A stretch of 64,000 bases of DNA from Ooceraea biroi (Eukaryota > Arthropoda > Insecta > Hymenoptera > Formicidae), in NCBI RefSeq assembly GCF_003672135.1, contig NC_039506.1, positions 17,298,001 through 17,362,000 on the forward strand, in the 5' to 3' direction. The position numbers were made by a program, and so were the translations under genes. Shown in pieces: positions 12,601 to 23,668 of this stretch; position 1 is the first letter of the stretch, and each line of letters begins with the position of its first letter. A model generated the notes under the pieces. That model did not search any database. It was not told where the DNA came from and saw only the letters and a program-made list of their open reading frames with translations.

Positions 12601-13424
12601 CCAAAATAGATGTCTTACCGTCTTTTTTGGTTGCTTCCAGCTCTTTTTTCTTCCTCTCTGCCCGCCATCTTTCTATCCTTTCTCTCCTTTTTTGCATTTC
12701 CAATTCTAGCCGTTTTTGTTCTTCTTCCTATGGAATCAACAACAATGTACATCATTCCGTCATTTCACGTAACTTTTGAAGACTTACCTTATCTAATTTC
12801 GTGTGATCGAAAGGCAGCTCTTCACTGTCGCCCTTGTCTTTATCCTTTCTATCGCGTGACCGAGACCTGTTCGAACGTTCTTTGCCAGAGCGTGAAGACT
12901 TTGAGCCTGTAAGACGCTTTTCTTTACTGTCTCCACTAGTATACCGAGAACAATCAATGTTAAGGAATTATTTCATTGTTGCAATCATTATCAAAAGCAT
13001 CTTGGATATATTTGTGACTAAAGTGAGAGAGAAATGGCATAAACAATTGTCTCAGTTTAAGATATTGAAATTCTTTCGGTTTTAAGAATGTACCGTTTTC
13101 TCTCGCGATCCCTGTCCCTGTCGGAACGGTCCCTCCTGTCAGCCCTCTCCCTGTCTCTGTCCCGAGAACGGCTCCTCCGTTCCCTGTGTCGTCCCTTGTC
13201 CCTTTCTCGGTCTCTGCTTCTCGACCGGCGCCGTTTCTTTTCGGGTTCGGTCGATCTGGATCTCGATCTCGATCTGGATCTTCGTCGGTGATGTCTGTCC
13301 CTATAACGAATAAACGTTTACAATAATTTCATCGATAATAACTTCGAAATAGGAAAAGGACGTCGGTATAACCTCAAAATGCGAGATATAAATGATTTAC
13401 TCACTTGTCGCTGCTTCGTACCAT
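9692..13424 (-). CDS. Ddx46: DDX46/Prp5 DEAD-box pre-mRNA splicing helicase
   Basis: Eight exons, all in phase, read from 5' to 3': 13405-13424, 13094-13300, 12788-12935, 12416-12727, 12019-12343, 10813-11935, 10208-10739 and 9692-10114. They encode 1029 residues against about 1031 in human. Residues 7-75 form an Arg/Ser/Asp-rich RS-like domain. A charged coiled segment with the acidic KKWSLEDDSDEE motif follows. The helicase core has the Q motif (GYEKPTPIQ), motif I AKTGSGKT near 411-418, PTREL near 448-452, DEAD near 524-527, SAT near 555-557 and motif VI HRCGRTGR near 700. The C-terminal tail ends GRYKVL exactly as in the family. The known role is ATP-dependent loading or remodelling of U2 snRNP at the branch site during prespliceosome assembly, in the nucleus. 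Motif VI has Cys where human DDX46 has Ala (HRAGRTGR). One intron (12344-12415) is GC-AG. The start fits: the ATG lies in a 20-nt first coding exon followed by GTGAGT. Confidence 0.97.
12344..12415 (-). other. 72-nt GC-AG intron of DDX46
   Basis: On the - strand the exon ends GCAGAG and the intron begins GCAAGT, the consensus for a GC donor; it ends TTCGACAG. The flanks join to read PLDAFMAE/VQEEVRK, which matches the family (PLDAYMEEVKEEVKK in human), so removal is expected. The intron is a multiple of three and has no stop in the host frame. If retained it would insert 24 residues. Confidence 0.85.
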
Positions 13425-13598
13425 GTTTGAATATGGTTTTCTTAAGCTATTAGTCAAAACCTAAGACGTTAATTAAATTATTGCGTATATATTTATGTAT
13501 GTAACTAATTATTGATGATAGCAGTAAGAATCATACGTCAACAACCGCTCCCTCAGCGTGCAGCGTAGCAATGGAGCGAAGCTTGCTGAAGGCGCTGA

Positions 13599-13622
13599 CT
13601 AGGACCCTAGCTAGGGTCCTAG
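13599..13622. repeat. 24-bp perfect palindrome
   Basis: The segment equals its own reverse complement over all 24 bases, centred on CTAGCTAG with AGGACC/GGTCCT arms. It lies about 175 bp upstream of the DDX46 ATG and 15 bp from a CRE-like site, so it may be a dimeric protein-binding site. That is inference. Confidence 0.8.
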
Positions 13623-13636
13623 CTCCGACGTGATTG

Positions 13637-13644
13637 TGACGTCA
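13637..13644. promoter_or_regulatory. CRE/ATF-like site TGACGTCA
   Basis: Exact palindromic cAMP-response element in the presumed promoter between DDX46 (-) and a possible (+) transcript that starts nearby. The match is exact, but an 8-mer alone does not prove function. Confidence 0.45.
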
Positions 13645-13924
13645 CTCCTGCTAGTTTTTGTAATGTATTCGGCGCCATGTTCGGAGTACCCGTTTCTCAC
13701 GGTTGTTGCTGCCTAAAAGTAAGTATTTTGCGTGATTTGCGAAAATATCACCGCAAGCGTTTCGCAGCATGTCAGATGTTTATCATGATGTAACAGACGC
13801 CATGCGTCATCGTTATTATACGTCAAAATCGCGATCGACATCGATCAAAATCTCTTTTGGTGAGTACAATAATAAGTGCTATCATTAAAGTGCAATGCAA
13901 TACGTGCACTATTATGTATGTATA

Positions 13925-14061
13925 CAAAATGTCTCATAATTCTGTTAATGGCTGTTAATGCTGGTTAATGGCGTATTATTTGGACTTAGCTGAGTCAAAA
14001 TGGTACAGGACTGTCAAAAACTCCAAATTATACGCCATTAACAGAGTTATAATATACCCTG
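13925..14061. mobile_element. MITE-like element with degenerate terminal inverted repeats
   Basis: The ends are imperfect inverted copies: CAAAATGTCTCATAATTCTG on the left, and CAGGGTATATTATAACTCTG when the right end is read on the - strand. Both continue into GTTAATGG. TA flanks both sides (13923-13924 and 14062-14063), as expected of a Tc1/mariner-type target duplication. Internally, 13964-13983 and 14023-14042 are inverted copies with one mismatch in 20. At 137 bp it has no coding capacity. The superfamily is inferred from the TA flank and the CAGGGT end. Confidence 0.5.
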
Positions 14062-15590
14062 TATACGCAATGTTTTCTAATTACATTTTTTGTGATATTT
14101 CGAGCATTCTTTTAACATTTACTAAAATTTCGTTCGTAGTGATACATAGTTCAGATAGTTGCACCGGCAAAGATACTTGTGTTGCTACGATCACTCAATA
14201 GCACTCAACGATACTCCATTATTTCAAGAATCGCAACTTTGCCGTCCATTAAATTATATGTTTGAAATTGTTTAGGAAGTGCCATATAGTTACCGACAGT
14301 GAATCGTGTTCTTCAATTATCCCGCAGACCAGCATTATCCTAAGAGAATCAGTGGGTAACACTACTATATCTATTCACATGATAAGCAAGTAGTAGTTTT
14401 TTATGTAGCTTTGTTACTAATTTTATGACATAGATGGGGACAGTAGTATGAAAATGTAGCTAGAAAGAAATTCAAGTTAAGGGAATGCTGGAGTGATTGA
14501 AAAATCTCGTAATGCGCGTGAGCAAAAAAACAATTGTTAACAATTTTTATTTCGCTTTTTCCTCAATCGCGTGTTTTTAATCGCGCCGCGAAAAATTCTG
14601 CGTAATCGATGAGTTTAATTTCGCAATCATATTCCTTTACGAATTATATTTAATTAATAATTATACTTAAATTATAGTGCAATGTAAAATTAATTTTAGT
14701 TAGTTAATTTTATGGTTACTCAAGTCTTATTCACATTTTTATTGCATTGGATTATAGAAATATGATTGCTAAAGTATGATTAATAATTAATGAAAGCTAC
14801 TGAAATATTTGTGATTGGATATTGAGTATTTATGAATTCAAACCCTTACAAAACTTAATTAAATTAACGTGTTCGAGAAAGGCTTCTATCTCTTCGTATG
14901 CACTGTGCTTTTTAATAACATTCGGAACATGCAATTTGATTTAATTATCAATTAATAATATGATATAAAGAATATTATTTACATTGATATAGATGAATCA
15001 GTTGCAATAGATGATGATTTTCAAGAATGCACAACATTGACATATTTGTAAAGTTTATCGATATATTATATTTACCGATATAACTTTTATTTTATAAAAT
15101 TTTCATAAAAATTATAATCTCACGTTATATTTTACATACTGATATTATACAAAAAATGAACTCAATGCACTAGAGTGCATACATTGTAAAGTGAGGTGCC
15201 TTGTTCAGATAGGTTTTTCTTCTTTCACTCCATCTTCAATATTGTAAGTTCTGAATATATAAAATATGACAGCATTTTCCTTCTAATTTTTGTTTGTCTG
15301 TTGTTATGCTCATTGACGTAAGAATATTATGATGTCAGTGGTTATGCTTTTACTTTTGTATAGAAAGTTAACAGGAAATTTTATTTAGAGAATTATATCA
15401 ACTGATTAAAATATAACACAAATTCGCTAGCCTGATTCGCTTATCAATTCAAAACACTTTATATTTGCGACACATTTTTAGCAATTTAAAAACTGTCTAA
15501 TCTATGAGAACCTATTAGCAAATTGTTCACGCACTCGGCGAATGTATAAACAGCTGGTCATTACTAGTTAATCGTTTTTAGTATCGCGAT

Positions 15591-15596
15591 TTTATT
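15591..15596 (-). terminator. Polyadenylation signal of AMT
   Basis: TTTATT on + reads AATAAA on -, 75 nt after the AMT stop. This gives a compact 3' UTR. Confidence 0.55.
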
Positions 15597-15670
15597 TATA
15601 GTTGATTAGTGTTCGTCGTCATTCCTGATTGATGTGGTCGTGGTCGTGGTCATGGTCGTCGATCAATGCG

Positions 15671-17510
15671 TTACTTCGCGGTGTAATAATTCGCCTTCAC
15701 AAAGGGCATCTTTGTCACGGTAGCCTTGTAGGTCTTTCCTCGTACCTCGACCAATACTCCTCCACCGAACTGTGCCAAATCCGGCGGCATGTATCCCATG
15801 GCGATCGGCCGGCCCAAGGTCGGACTTGGTCCACCGGAAGTGACGCTGCCCACTCGCTCGCCTTCCGGCGTCAATATGGGTGCGCCTTCCCTGGCAGGTG
15901 GTCCTTGACCTAGTAAGAGCCCGACACGTTTCTTCTTGGCACCGGTCTTAATCTGCGACAGTATTCTCTGTGCACCTGGGAAATTGGCCTCGGCCCTTCG
16001 CCGTTTCGCTACGAAAGAGAGAAAGAAAAAGATAAATTGATGTAAATTTTAAAGTTATAAAGCACGAGCAAAATTGCGATAATTCGTGTCTCGCGTGACA
16101 AGAACAAGTGCGAATATAGACGAAAAAGAAATTTTCCATTTAAAAATGGTTACATGAGAATATCTATCGCGTTTAGAGATTCATTAATGACCTTTGCCAC
16201 TGACCTACTAGCCACGTAAGGGCAGCTTCGACTGGTGTGGTTTCCTCGTTAATGTCATGGCCGTAGAGGCACAGTCCAGCCTCCAATCTGCAAAGATTCG
16301 TGAAAATTAAAAAAAATAGTGGAGACGAGTATAAAATATGATTCATGTTCGTTTACGTACCTCAAACTATCTCTGGCTCCTAAACCGGCCAGTTTTATGT
16401 CAGGGATCTCCAGGATCCTTTCGACTAGATTAACCGCGTCTTTCGCAGGCACCGAGATCTCAAAACCGTCCTCTCCGGTGTATCCACATCGCGAAACTCT
16501 CACAAGGCTGTCTGCCACCTCGGTTTTCACGCTATTCATAAATTTTAGCTTAGAAAGATCGATTTTAACTAATGACTGAAGGACTTTCGCTGCTGTTGGA
16601 CCTTGAAGAGCTACTAGACCATGTTGTAGAGGATTCAGAAAGTCAACAAACACATTTTTGCCAAGCTTTTTAAAGTCTTCCTGAGAATCGAAAGATATTA
16701 GTTGCATTAAATAAATTTTTAAATTGCTAAAAGTTGTTTTTACCTGACGCTCCAAAAGAAGCTGAACGTCTTCATCCCGTCTGCCCGCGTTAGACACGAC
16801 AAAGTATCTGTTTTCGTCGTCTTTGGTGATGATGAGATCGTCGAGAATTCCTCCATTATCGTTAGTAAAGACCGTCAGAGTCGCGGCACCTTTGTTTAAA
16901 TTTATCAGATCGCACGTGGTTAGCGATTCCAAAAATTCCCCAGCGTCCTTACCGGAGACGCGTGTCTGCAACATATGACTGACGTCGAAGAGCGATGCCA
17001 ACGATCTCGTGTGCAGATGTGACACAGCGATTGTCTCTCGATATTGCACCGGCAACAACCATCCGGCAAAATTGACAATCTTCCCTAAACATTCGTAAAA
17101 TCCAGTGAGATATACAGTTTCACTCCCATTATTCCTCTGACAGATCGTGTAGATATTTAAAATATAATTCTGTGACACGACTGATTATTCGATATACTAG
17201 CAATTCACTCAAACTGCGACTCACCTTGTTTCTCCACGTGAAAATCGTAAAGACATGTCCTCTGAGTTTCGTTGACGGCTGACGTCGATGATTGCCGGCA
17301 ATTTTCCTTCTGAATCGTCTTGGTGGCCGCACGAGGTGCTAAGAAATCGATCAAACAATTCGAACGCGACGTTGAACCACCAACGCGTTTTTCCCTGATC
17401 CTTGACGCCTTGACTATACTGCAGGTATCACGCACGCCTCCCAAAGCGTCCAAGCATTTCTCGAGATTGTCACAGATAACGAATCTGCCACGAGCGCCAA
17501 AACGAAGCAT
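15671..17510 (-). CDS. AMT: Aminomethyltransferase (glycine cleavage system T protein), mitochondrial
   Basis: Five in-phase exons read 5' to 3': 17225-17510, 16744-17084, 16361-16680, 16205-16287 and 15671-16008 (TAA), for 455 residues. The known reaction transfers the methylene unit from the aminomethyl group on the H protein to tetrahydrofolate, releasing ammonia, in the mitochondrial matrix. Diagnostic segments run in order: GWLLPVQYRE, SHLHTRSLASLFDVSHMLQ, GGILDDLI, YFVVSNAG, LVALQGPTAAKVLQ, RCGYTGEDGFEISVP, ARDSLRLEAGLCLYG and the C-terminal TKMPFVKANYYT. Residues 1 to about 84 precede the conserved core. They are basic and Ser/Thr-rich, consistent with a mitochondrial targeting peptide but about 50 residues longer than in human. 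No other Met occurs in exon 1, so the start at 17510 is the only one available there. A 63-nt intron (16681-16743) is stop-free in the coding frame. Confidence 0.95.
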
Positions 17511-18186
17511 GATGCCTCTTCCTTCTAGTGCTTTCGGCCAACTACTTGACTAACTTGATTCAACGGCAGAGTGCTCCGCTAAGGCTGTTGATGACCCTGC
17601 ATGATGTTTGTCTTCACAGACTCGGATGTATCGATCATACGAGTTAGAATCATTAGACTCAAAAGCCTAGTAGATACAATAGATCATATTTTCAGTCCCT
17701 TGCAATTATCGTAAAACTCATTTTGCGCAAAAATTCGAAAGAACTTTTACCGGAGAAACATAATTATCGAGAACATCGGTCGGCCTTTTAAAATATTATT
17801 AATCATCATTATAATTTCTCAGACATTTTTTTGTTGAATTTAATCTTTGTTTCGCCATTGCGATTGTGTACTTTATAATTAGCCAATAGAAAGAGAGAGC
17901 GGTGAGATTACACGGTTTATCATGCATGATTTATTGGGCAGATGAAAATGGCGCGAGCAAAACGTCCCTGCGAACTAAATAGAGACTTGATATCGTTCCG
18001 CCTTACGATAACTTTATTTTCTTCTGTTGTGGACAGACAGTTATCACTTATCTTTACATACGTAAGAGGGGTCATAGTACGAAAGTGTTACGATAGATAA
18101 GGAAACTGTGTGGTACGATGGTTATGGGAAGCTGGATAACAGTCACGAGACTTGGATTGCTTATTAAATTTTTATTGTACCACGTA

Positions 18187-18332
18187 ATAATAATAATAAT
18201 ATTAATAATAATAATAATCATGGTCATCATCGCAATAATAAATTGTGATAATAATGACAATAATAAATGGTAGTAATAATAATAATCATTTATCATTGTA
18301 ATAATAATAGTTTCGTAATAATAATAATAATG
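18187..18332. repeat. AAT/ATA microsatellite cluster
   Basis: Repeated AATAATAAT tracts separated by short imperfect segments. A related AAT-rich cluster lies at about 24010-24125. Simple-sequence repeat with no evidence of function. Confidence 0.85.
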
Positions 18333-18900
18333 ATACTTCATCGTCGTCGGTAATAATTCAATGACATATGTCAATATTCATACAGTAGCGTGTTGAACGG
18401 AAAAACGATCTTAAAAAACGAAGATAGTATCAATGTTCGCTCGTACATTTTGTTTTTTAGCTTCCGCCGTTTTTTATCTTCTCGCTCGCTCTCTTTAGGA
18501 TCTCTTCTACCTCTCGCTCTCGCATCTTCCACACGCGCATTCTCACTCGACTTCGCTTCCTCTTTTATTTAATTTTTTTCGCTTTTTATCTCCCCTTTTC
18601 TCTCACACACACGCACACTTTCTCCCTCTGTCTCGTGTCTTACACAATTGATGCAAAATGTCCCTACACGGTCCGACGAAATGTGTGTGTGTGTACATTT
18701 TCCCGGTTATTCTCTTTTAATCAATCCTCACGATCGTATTTTGCTCGACGCTTTCCTCATTTTTTTCCACCTTTCCTCCATGAAATTCGCTAGACTTCTT
18801 TTTTCCTTTTTAAATCCTTGCACGTGTTGACACATTCACTCACACTAGTAAATCGGTTTAGTAGTGAAGGGACTGGGGAGAGGACGGGTTAGTTGTGTGA

Positions 18901-18911
18901 GGGGGGGGGGG
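18901..18911. repeat. Poly-G run
   Basis: Uninterrupted run of G on the + strand. A similar run occurs at about 27184-27194. Homopolymers of this kind are also prone to assembly error. Confidence 0.7.
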
Positions 18912-20439
18912 TTCGGTGACGGTGGAGTGGTCAGGGTGGAAACGGGATATATCCGCGGGATTTGTACCGCACGTAAGGATTTACCGTAATCAGACGAGGG
19001 GGATTGCGGGGGGAAGGGAATGCAATATTGGTGAGAAAAAATGGATATATACATCGCGGTGAAAAAAGTAGGCATCGGCGACGACGCGGGTCCGATGATC
19101 GATGGCAAATTCGTTCTTTTTCTTTTCTTCCGATCGTTTCGCGATGTTTCATCGAGCGGTGTGATCATCGTGCACCGCAAACAAAAAAAAGGAAAAGAAA
19201 AGGAAAAACTCGTTCCCGATCGAGGAACACGGGCGTCGCGATACCGTGAGCATCGAAAAATCTAATAAACGATCGGTCTACGATCGCGAGGGGTGAACTG
19301 AAATTGCGATCTGTGCGCGATAGAGAAAGTATATAACTACGTGTTGCCTCGTGTTCACGCGATTTTTGTTTCCGCTGTTCCGACATCGAATTCAATCAAC
19401 CTGCTTTTTACTTTTGTTTCAATCTGTAACTATTGCTGCCCGAGCTACTTTTGCCTCCTGCCGCCTCTCTCTTCCTCTCCGCTCCGAATCCCCGAGCGTG
19501 TCGATCTGCCGGCAAGAAATTTTCCCAAATCTGGGCCCGTCCGCATCTGGAATCGGACCCGAGGCACTCGTTCTGGTTGTCCGAAAGTCGCTCGATCGCG
19601 TGTCAATCCGGCAGGATCGTCGCGCCGGGGGATGATGCGCTTGCACGTCTCGTACGCGTTGCGTGTGTTGATTCGTGTATGTACGTACATACGGAATGCG
19701 TATATACATGCATACACATACATACATATATGTATATTTTTATATATATAGATATATATTCGGCTATTTGCTTTCTTTTGGTCCTGGTACAAAGGAAACG
19801 AGAATCACTCTCACTCTCTTTCTTTCTATTTTTGCCTCGGAAGAACCGCGATTTCGAAAAATGGAAAAAAGTCGCCCGTTTTAGTCCGTTTTCTTTTTCA
19901 ATTTTGCATAATTACCCGGAAAGGTTCACGATCTCGAAACGTTTTGCTCCTGCATCTTGCATTTGGCCGTGACTTGATTTTTCTATTGACTTTACTGGAG
20001 GGGAGGGGGAATTCTGTTTTGTTGCCTGTCGACATGCAATGTGCAATCACCATCGAGAAATTCTCTCTCTCTCTCTTGCTCTCGTTCTCTCTGTCTTTCT
20101 CGCATGCTTTCTCACATCCACTTTCGCACTATTTTGCGCTCTCTCTTACTTACATTCTCTATATGTATACCTCGAGTTCGATAATTTCGTCTAAAATTCC
20201 ATTTTCGCCTTAACTATACACAATAATCATAATATATAATAATAATAATCACGATTCGAATACATCATCGATCATTTTTCCGAATATAGATACAATAATT
20301 TCTTATTTTTCATCTTCCTACTACTTTGCTCTCTCGCACGTTCTCTTTCACGCTTGCTGTCTTCCTTTTTCTCACGCTCACTCTCTCTCTTTTGCAATTA
20401 CATCTTGCAATAATAATCGTTTAGGTCGTCGTATATCTA

Positions 20440-20475
20440 TACATATACATATACATATACATATATATATATATA
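20440..20475. repeat. ATACAT/TA microsatellite
   Basis: Tandem ATACAT units run into an uninterrupted TA tract. Confidence 0.8.
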
Positions 20476-22871
20476 ATTTATAAAATGAAAATAGGTACAA
20501 TTTTGGACGCTTTTCTTCGTCGAAAAAACGTTCCGAAAATTTTATTTTCGCTTAATAATGCCCATCGGTTGCGATTCTAGTCCACTTGGTAGTAAAATTT
20601 TGTTTATTCTCCCATCTCACATGCACATCCCATTTTCTCGCACTTGCAACATCTCTTGCTCTTTCACTCTTTCTCTTTCTTTATCATTCACTCGTTGTCG
20701 TTCTCTCGATGCACAAATTCTCGCCAACAGGTGCATTCTTGCTTGTGCATTCTCTCAATAGATCATCCTGTCTCGCAATTTATTTCGCTCGCAGTCAAAC
20801 CTTTGCTCTCTCATTCACAAAATTGCAGCGATAGTCGCCCTCGCGATATATATCTGCCTTTCCGCCGCTAATTTCTAAAAAAGACCTTAAATTTAGGCTG
20901 GCCGATCGCGTGCTTCCGGAATCGACGAGCTTCCGTTTTGCGCTTACGAAGGAACGAATTTCGCGATCGGGAGCATCTCACGTAATTTCCGCGTATTTAC
21001 AATTTAACCGTGACACGAATTCCTCCATTCGTCTCCCGTCCAACGATCCGGGGCGTTAATCACGAGTATCGTAGTCGCGCGAAAGGTCGTCCAGCCGGAA
21101 GTCGTGAGGCACAAAGAATTTATTCTCGCTTATAAACTTCTTTTCTCCTTTCGCCTATCTTCGATCTACACGCCCGCGAATCGATCTCGCAATCTTCTCA
21201 AAGTGATCTCCTCGGTTCGAATCCTTTTTTTCGATTCTCTTGCCATATAAACTTCATCTTTTTTCTACTTTTATCAAAGTCGTTGTTTCACGGATCAGAT
21301 CTCGTTTGAATTTTCTCTACTGGGATCTTTCGAGAGAATTTGGAATTTTGCGAAACTATTTTTGCACGAAGATCACGTCTACGAAGACGCGAAGCCGACC
21401 CGCTCCGTAGACATTAACATCTAACGAACTCTTAATCCTCGATCGTTAAGCCTAAAAGATGTTTCAAGGATCGAGTCTTTTCCTCGATCTCGCGTTGATT
21501 ATTCATTCTTTCTCGCGGTCATCGATCGTGCAGTGTTCAATGGCGTCTACGCGCGGAACGCGTTGCGTTTCGAGCATAGACGCGTGTTCCTTTCGGATTT
21601 ATCGCTTACAATCTAATGTTACGAAAGCAATGTCGCAGTAACGTTCCAACGTGGGAGCCTTTGTATTTTGATATGTTTGATCGAGAGAATCGCGGCGTTT
21701 CGTCGAGACGCTTTCCCCATGAGGTGAATAATGTGCATCGAACGTGAAAATTTGAGAAGTTCCTTAAACAAATATTTGCAGTCGAAACAGCTATTTTTTG
21801 TCGATAATGCCATTTTGAAATATATCGGAAAGGATTTCGACGAGACACCGCGGCGTATTTTCTTTTTCGCGTAACAAATTTTGCAACGTGTAAATTAAGT
21901 ACAACTTTCGAGCGTCCTAGATACGGAATATGACAGTATGATTGATTGATTTAAGAGAATTGAGCATCTTTTTCGGCTAAGGATTACAGCAACGCATTGG
22001 ACAAATGGAATCGCAGGATTAGCGAAGATTAATGTTGGAATTACGATCGTGAGAATAATCGCTCCTCGAATCCAGAGGAGTCAGTAAGTGGAAATTCTCA
22101 CCATCCTGTTCAGCCTGCGATCGCATTCATTCACCGTTGCTACATTCAGGAAGATAATTGACGGTCGACTGATCGTCCAGAAAAATTGATTCCAGTAGCT
22201 ATCGATACGATCGCTAGGTTTTCTTTTTGGATTCTCATCGAACACTGCCCACGTACGCGAGATGGAATCGGATCGTCACGTACGTGGTAGAGAAAAGACT
22301 GGGTTTCGAATTTCGAATTTTCCTTCCACGCGTGTCCGGAGTGCCTTCCGTCGCACAGAAGCATCTCTTCTTTTAATCGACATATTTATCATTATCATCA
22401 TCATTAACAACAACAGAAAGAACGTTCCTAGAGATACGCATCACGCGCCTGCGATGCGTTTTACTTTTTTTTTTTTTCGTGCAAAAAGGCTCTCGCGATT
22501 TTTTCAATTTGGGTCTTGCTCTTCGACCGTTAGTCGCAATCATCGACCATCCTCGTCCTCATTTCGTATATATGATCTCCATATCGTAATCATCAATTAG
22601 ACATCCTACACAATGCGGAACTCGCTCGTAACCGAAAGAGACTGATGCAATTATAATCGTATGACATGCTTCCTCCTTGCTTGCTCTCTCACTCTCTTTC
22701 TTTCTCACTACTACATAGTGCTTGCTTTAAGATAACTTTTTTGCTTTTACATTTTCTTTATCGCGCGTCATTCACTTTCTCGAAACTGGAAATTGTATGT
22801 ACGTAGCTCGCGACATGCGTGGGCGCTTTGAGGATCCCATCATAGCTTCTCTAGTTGCAGCCGGAACAGTT

Positions 22872-22930
22872 CCACGATCGGAAACGATTAGAGAGAAGAA
22901 GGATCCTTCTTCTCGATGTTCCGGTCGTGC
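22872..22930. repeat. Long two-tier inverted repeat (hairpin)
   Basis: 22893-22914 is a perfect 22-bp palindrome centred on GGATCC with GAGAAGAA arms. Around it, 22872-22883 and 22919-22930 pair in 10 of 12 positions. Transcribed, this could form a cruciform or long hairpin. No coding context. Confidence 0.7.
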
Positions 22931-23454
22931 AATCTATTCCCTTTTGCTGGTCATCGCGCTTTTTGAACACTAACCCTCCATCGAAATATCTCAAATCGCG
23001 TACACCTTTCCCCGTCTCGGTCGGTTAGCTTCGTGGTTTGCGCTGTCGAACAACAATTTGCCGATAAGAGAATTTCGAATGATTTCGATGCAACAATGTC
23101 TCTCACGATTAATATCTAATAATTCTTTATTTTTTTTGTTATAAAAGTTATAACCGCATAAACAGAAATAAAAATCATACGTTGTTCAACGGTGAGACTT
23201 TTCAGATATCTTGATATTGTCTAAGGTTTGATAAAATTAATTAATATTAACGCAATAAAGAATACAGTAGCGACAGTATCAACTACAAGCTCAAGCACGC
23301 TCGAGACGAGGGGCAATCGAAATAGTTATCTCGCTCGCCGATCGACAATAAGGGTCGCATCAAGAGTCGATAGCGATAACTAATAATAGTGATAATAGTA
23401 CTAATGTGGCATTAACTGATAATAACTAATAGTATTAACTAATAACGTATATTG

Positions 23455-23668
23455 CCGGGTGTACAAGCGCTCCTTACCGAGATCTTAATGCAACATGTCA
23501 ATTTACATATAAATTGTATATAATTTAAATATATTTATTTAAAATCAAATAAATATATTCATTTTACATTTTCTACATCGAAGCGTCAACTTTACATGCG
23601 AGATTTTTTCGATAAAATGAGCGATGAGAAAGGAAGATGCTCCCCTGCTTACGCGCTCGTACACCCGG
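23455..23668. mobile_element. Short AT-rich element with terminal inverted repeats (MITE-like)
   Basis: The left end CCGGGTGTACAAGCGC (23455-23470) and the right end GCGCTCGTACACCCGG (23653-23668) are inverted copies with one mismatch in 16. They bracket about 180 bp of AT-rich non-coding DNA. Size, inverted ends and lack of coding fit a non-autonomous DNA transposon. The target-site duplication is unclear. Confidence 0.5.

Larger units (their letters stand above)
13425..15590. other. Intergenic region between DDX46 and AMT
   Basis: The region next to DDX46 (13425-13720) should hold its promoter and 5' UTR and carries a CRE-like site and a palindrome. From about 13860 the sequence becomes strongly AT-rich and holds a small inverted-repeat element. 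No protein family is recognisable in it. A possible divergent (+) exon is described in the findings. Confidence 0.6.

Noticed and set aside
18187..18332. AAT tandem units considered as a CRISPR-like array
   Set aside because: Plain trinucleotide microsatellite with no unique spacers; eukaryotic context.
21212..21224. GGTTCGAATCC, a match to the tRNA B box
   Set aside because: No A box at a suitable distance, no pairing acceptor stem, no cloverleaf.
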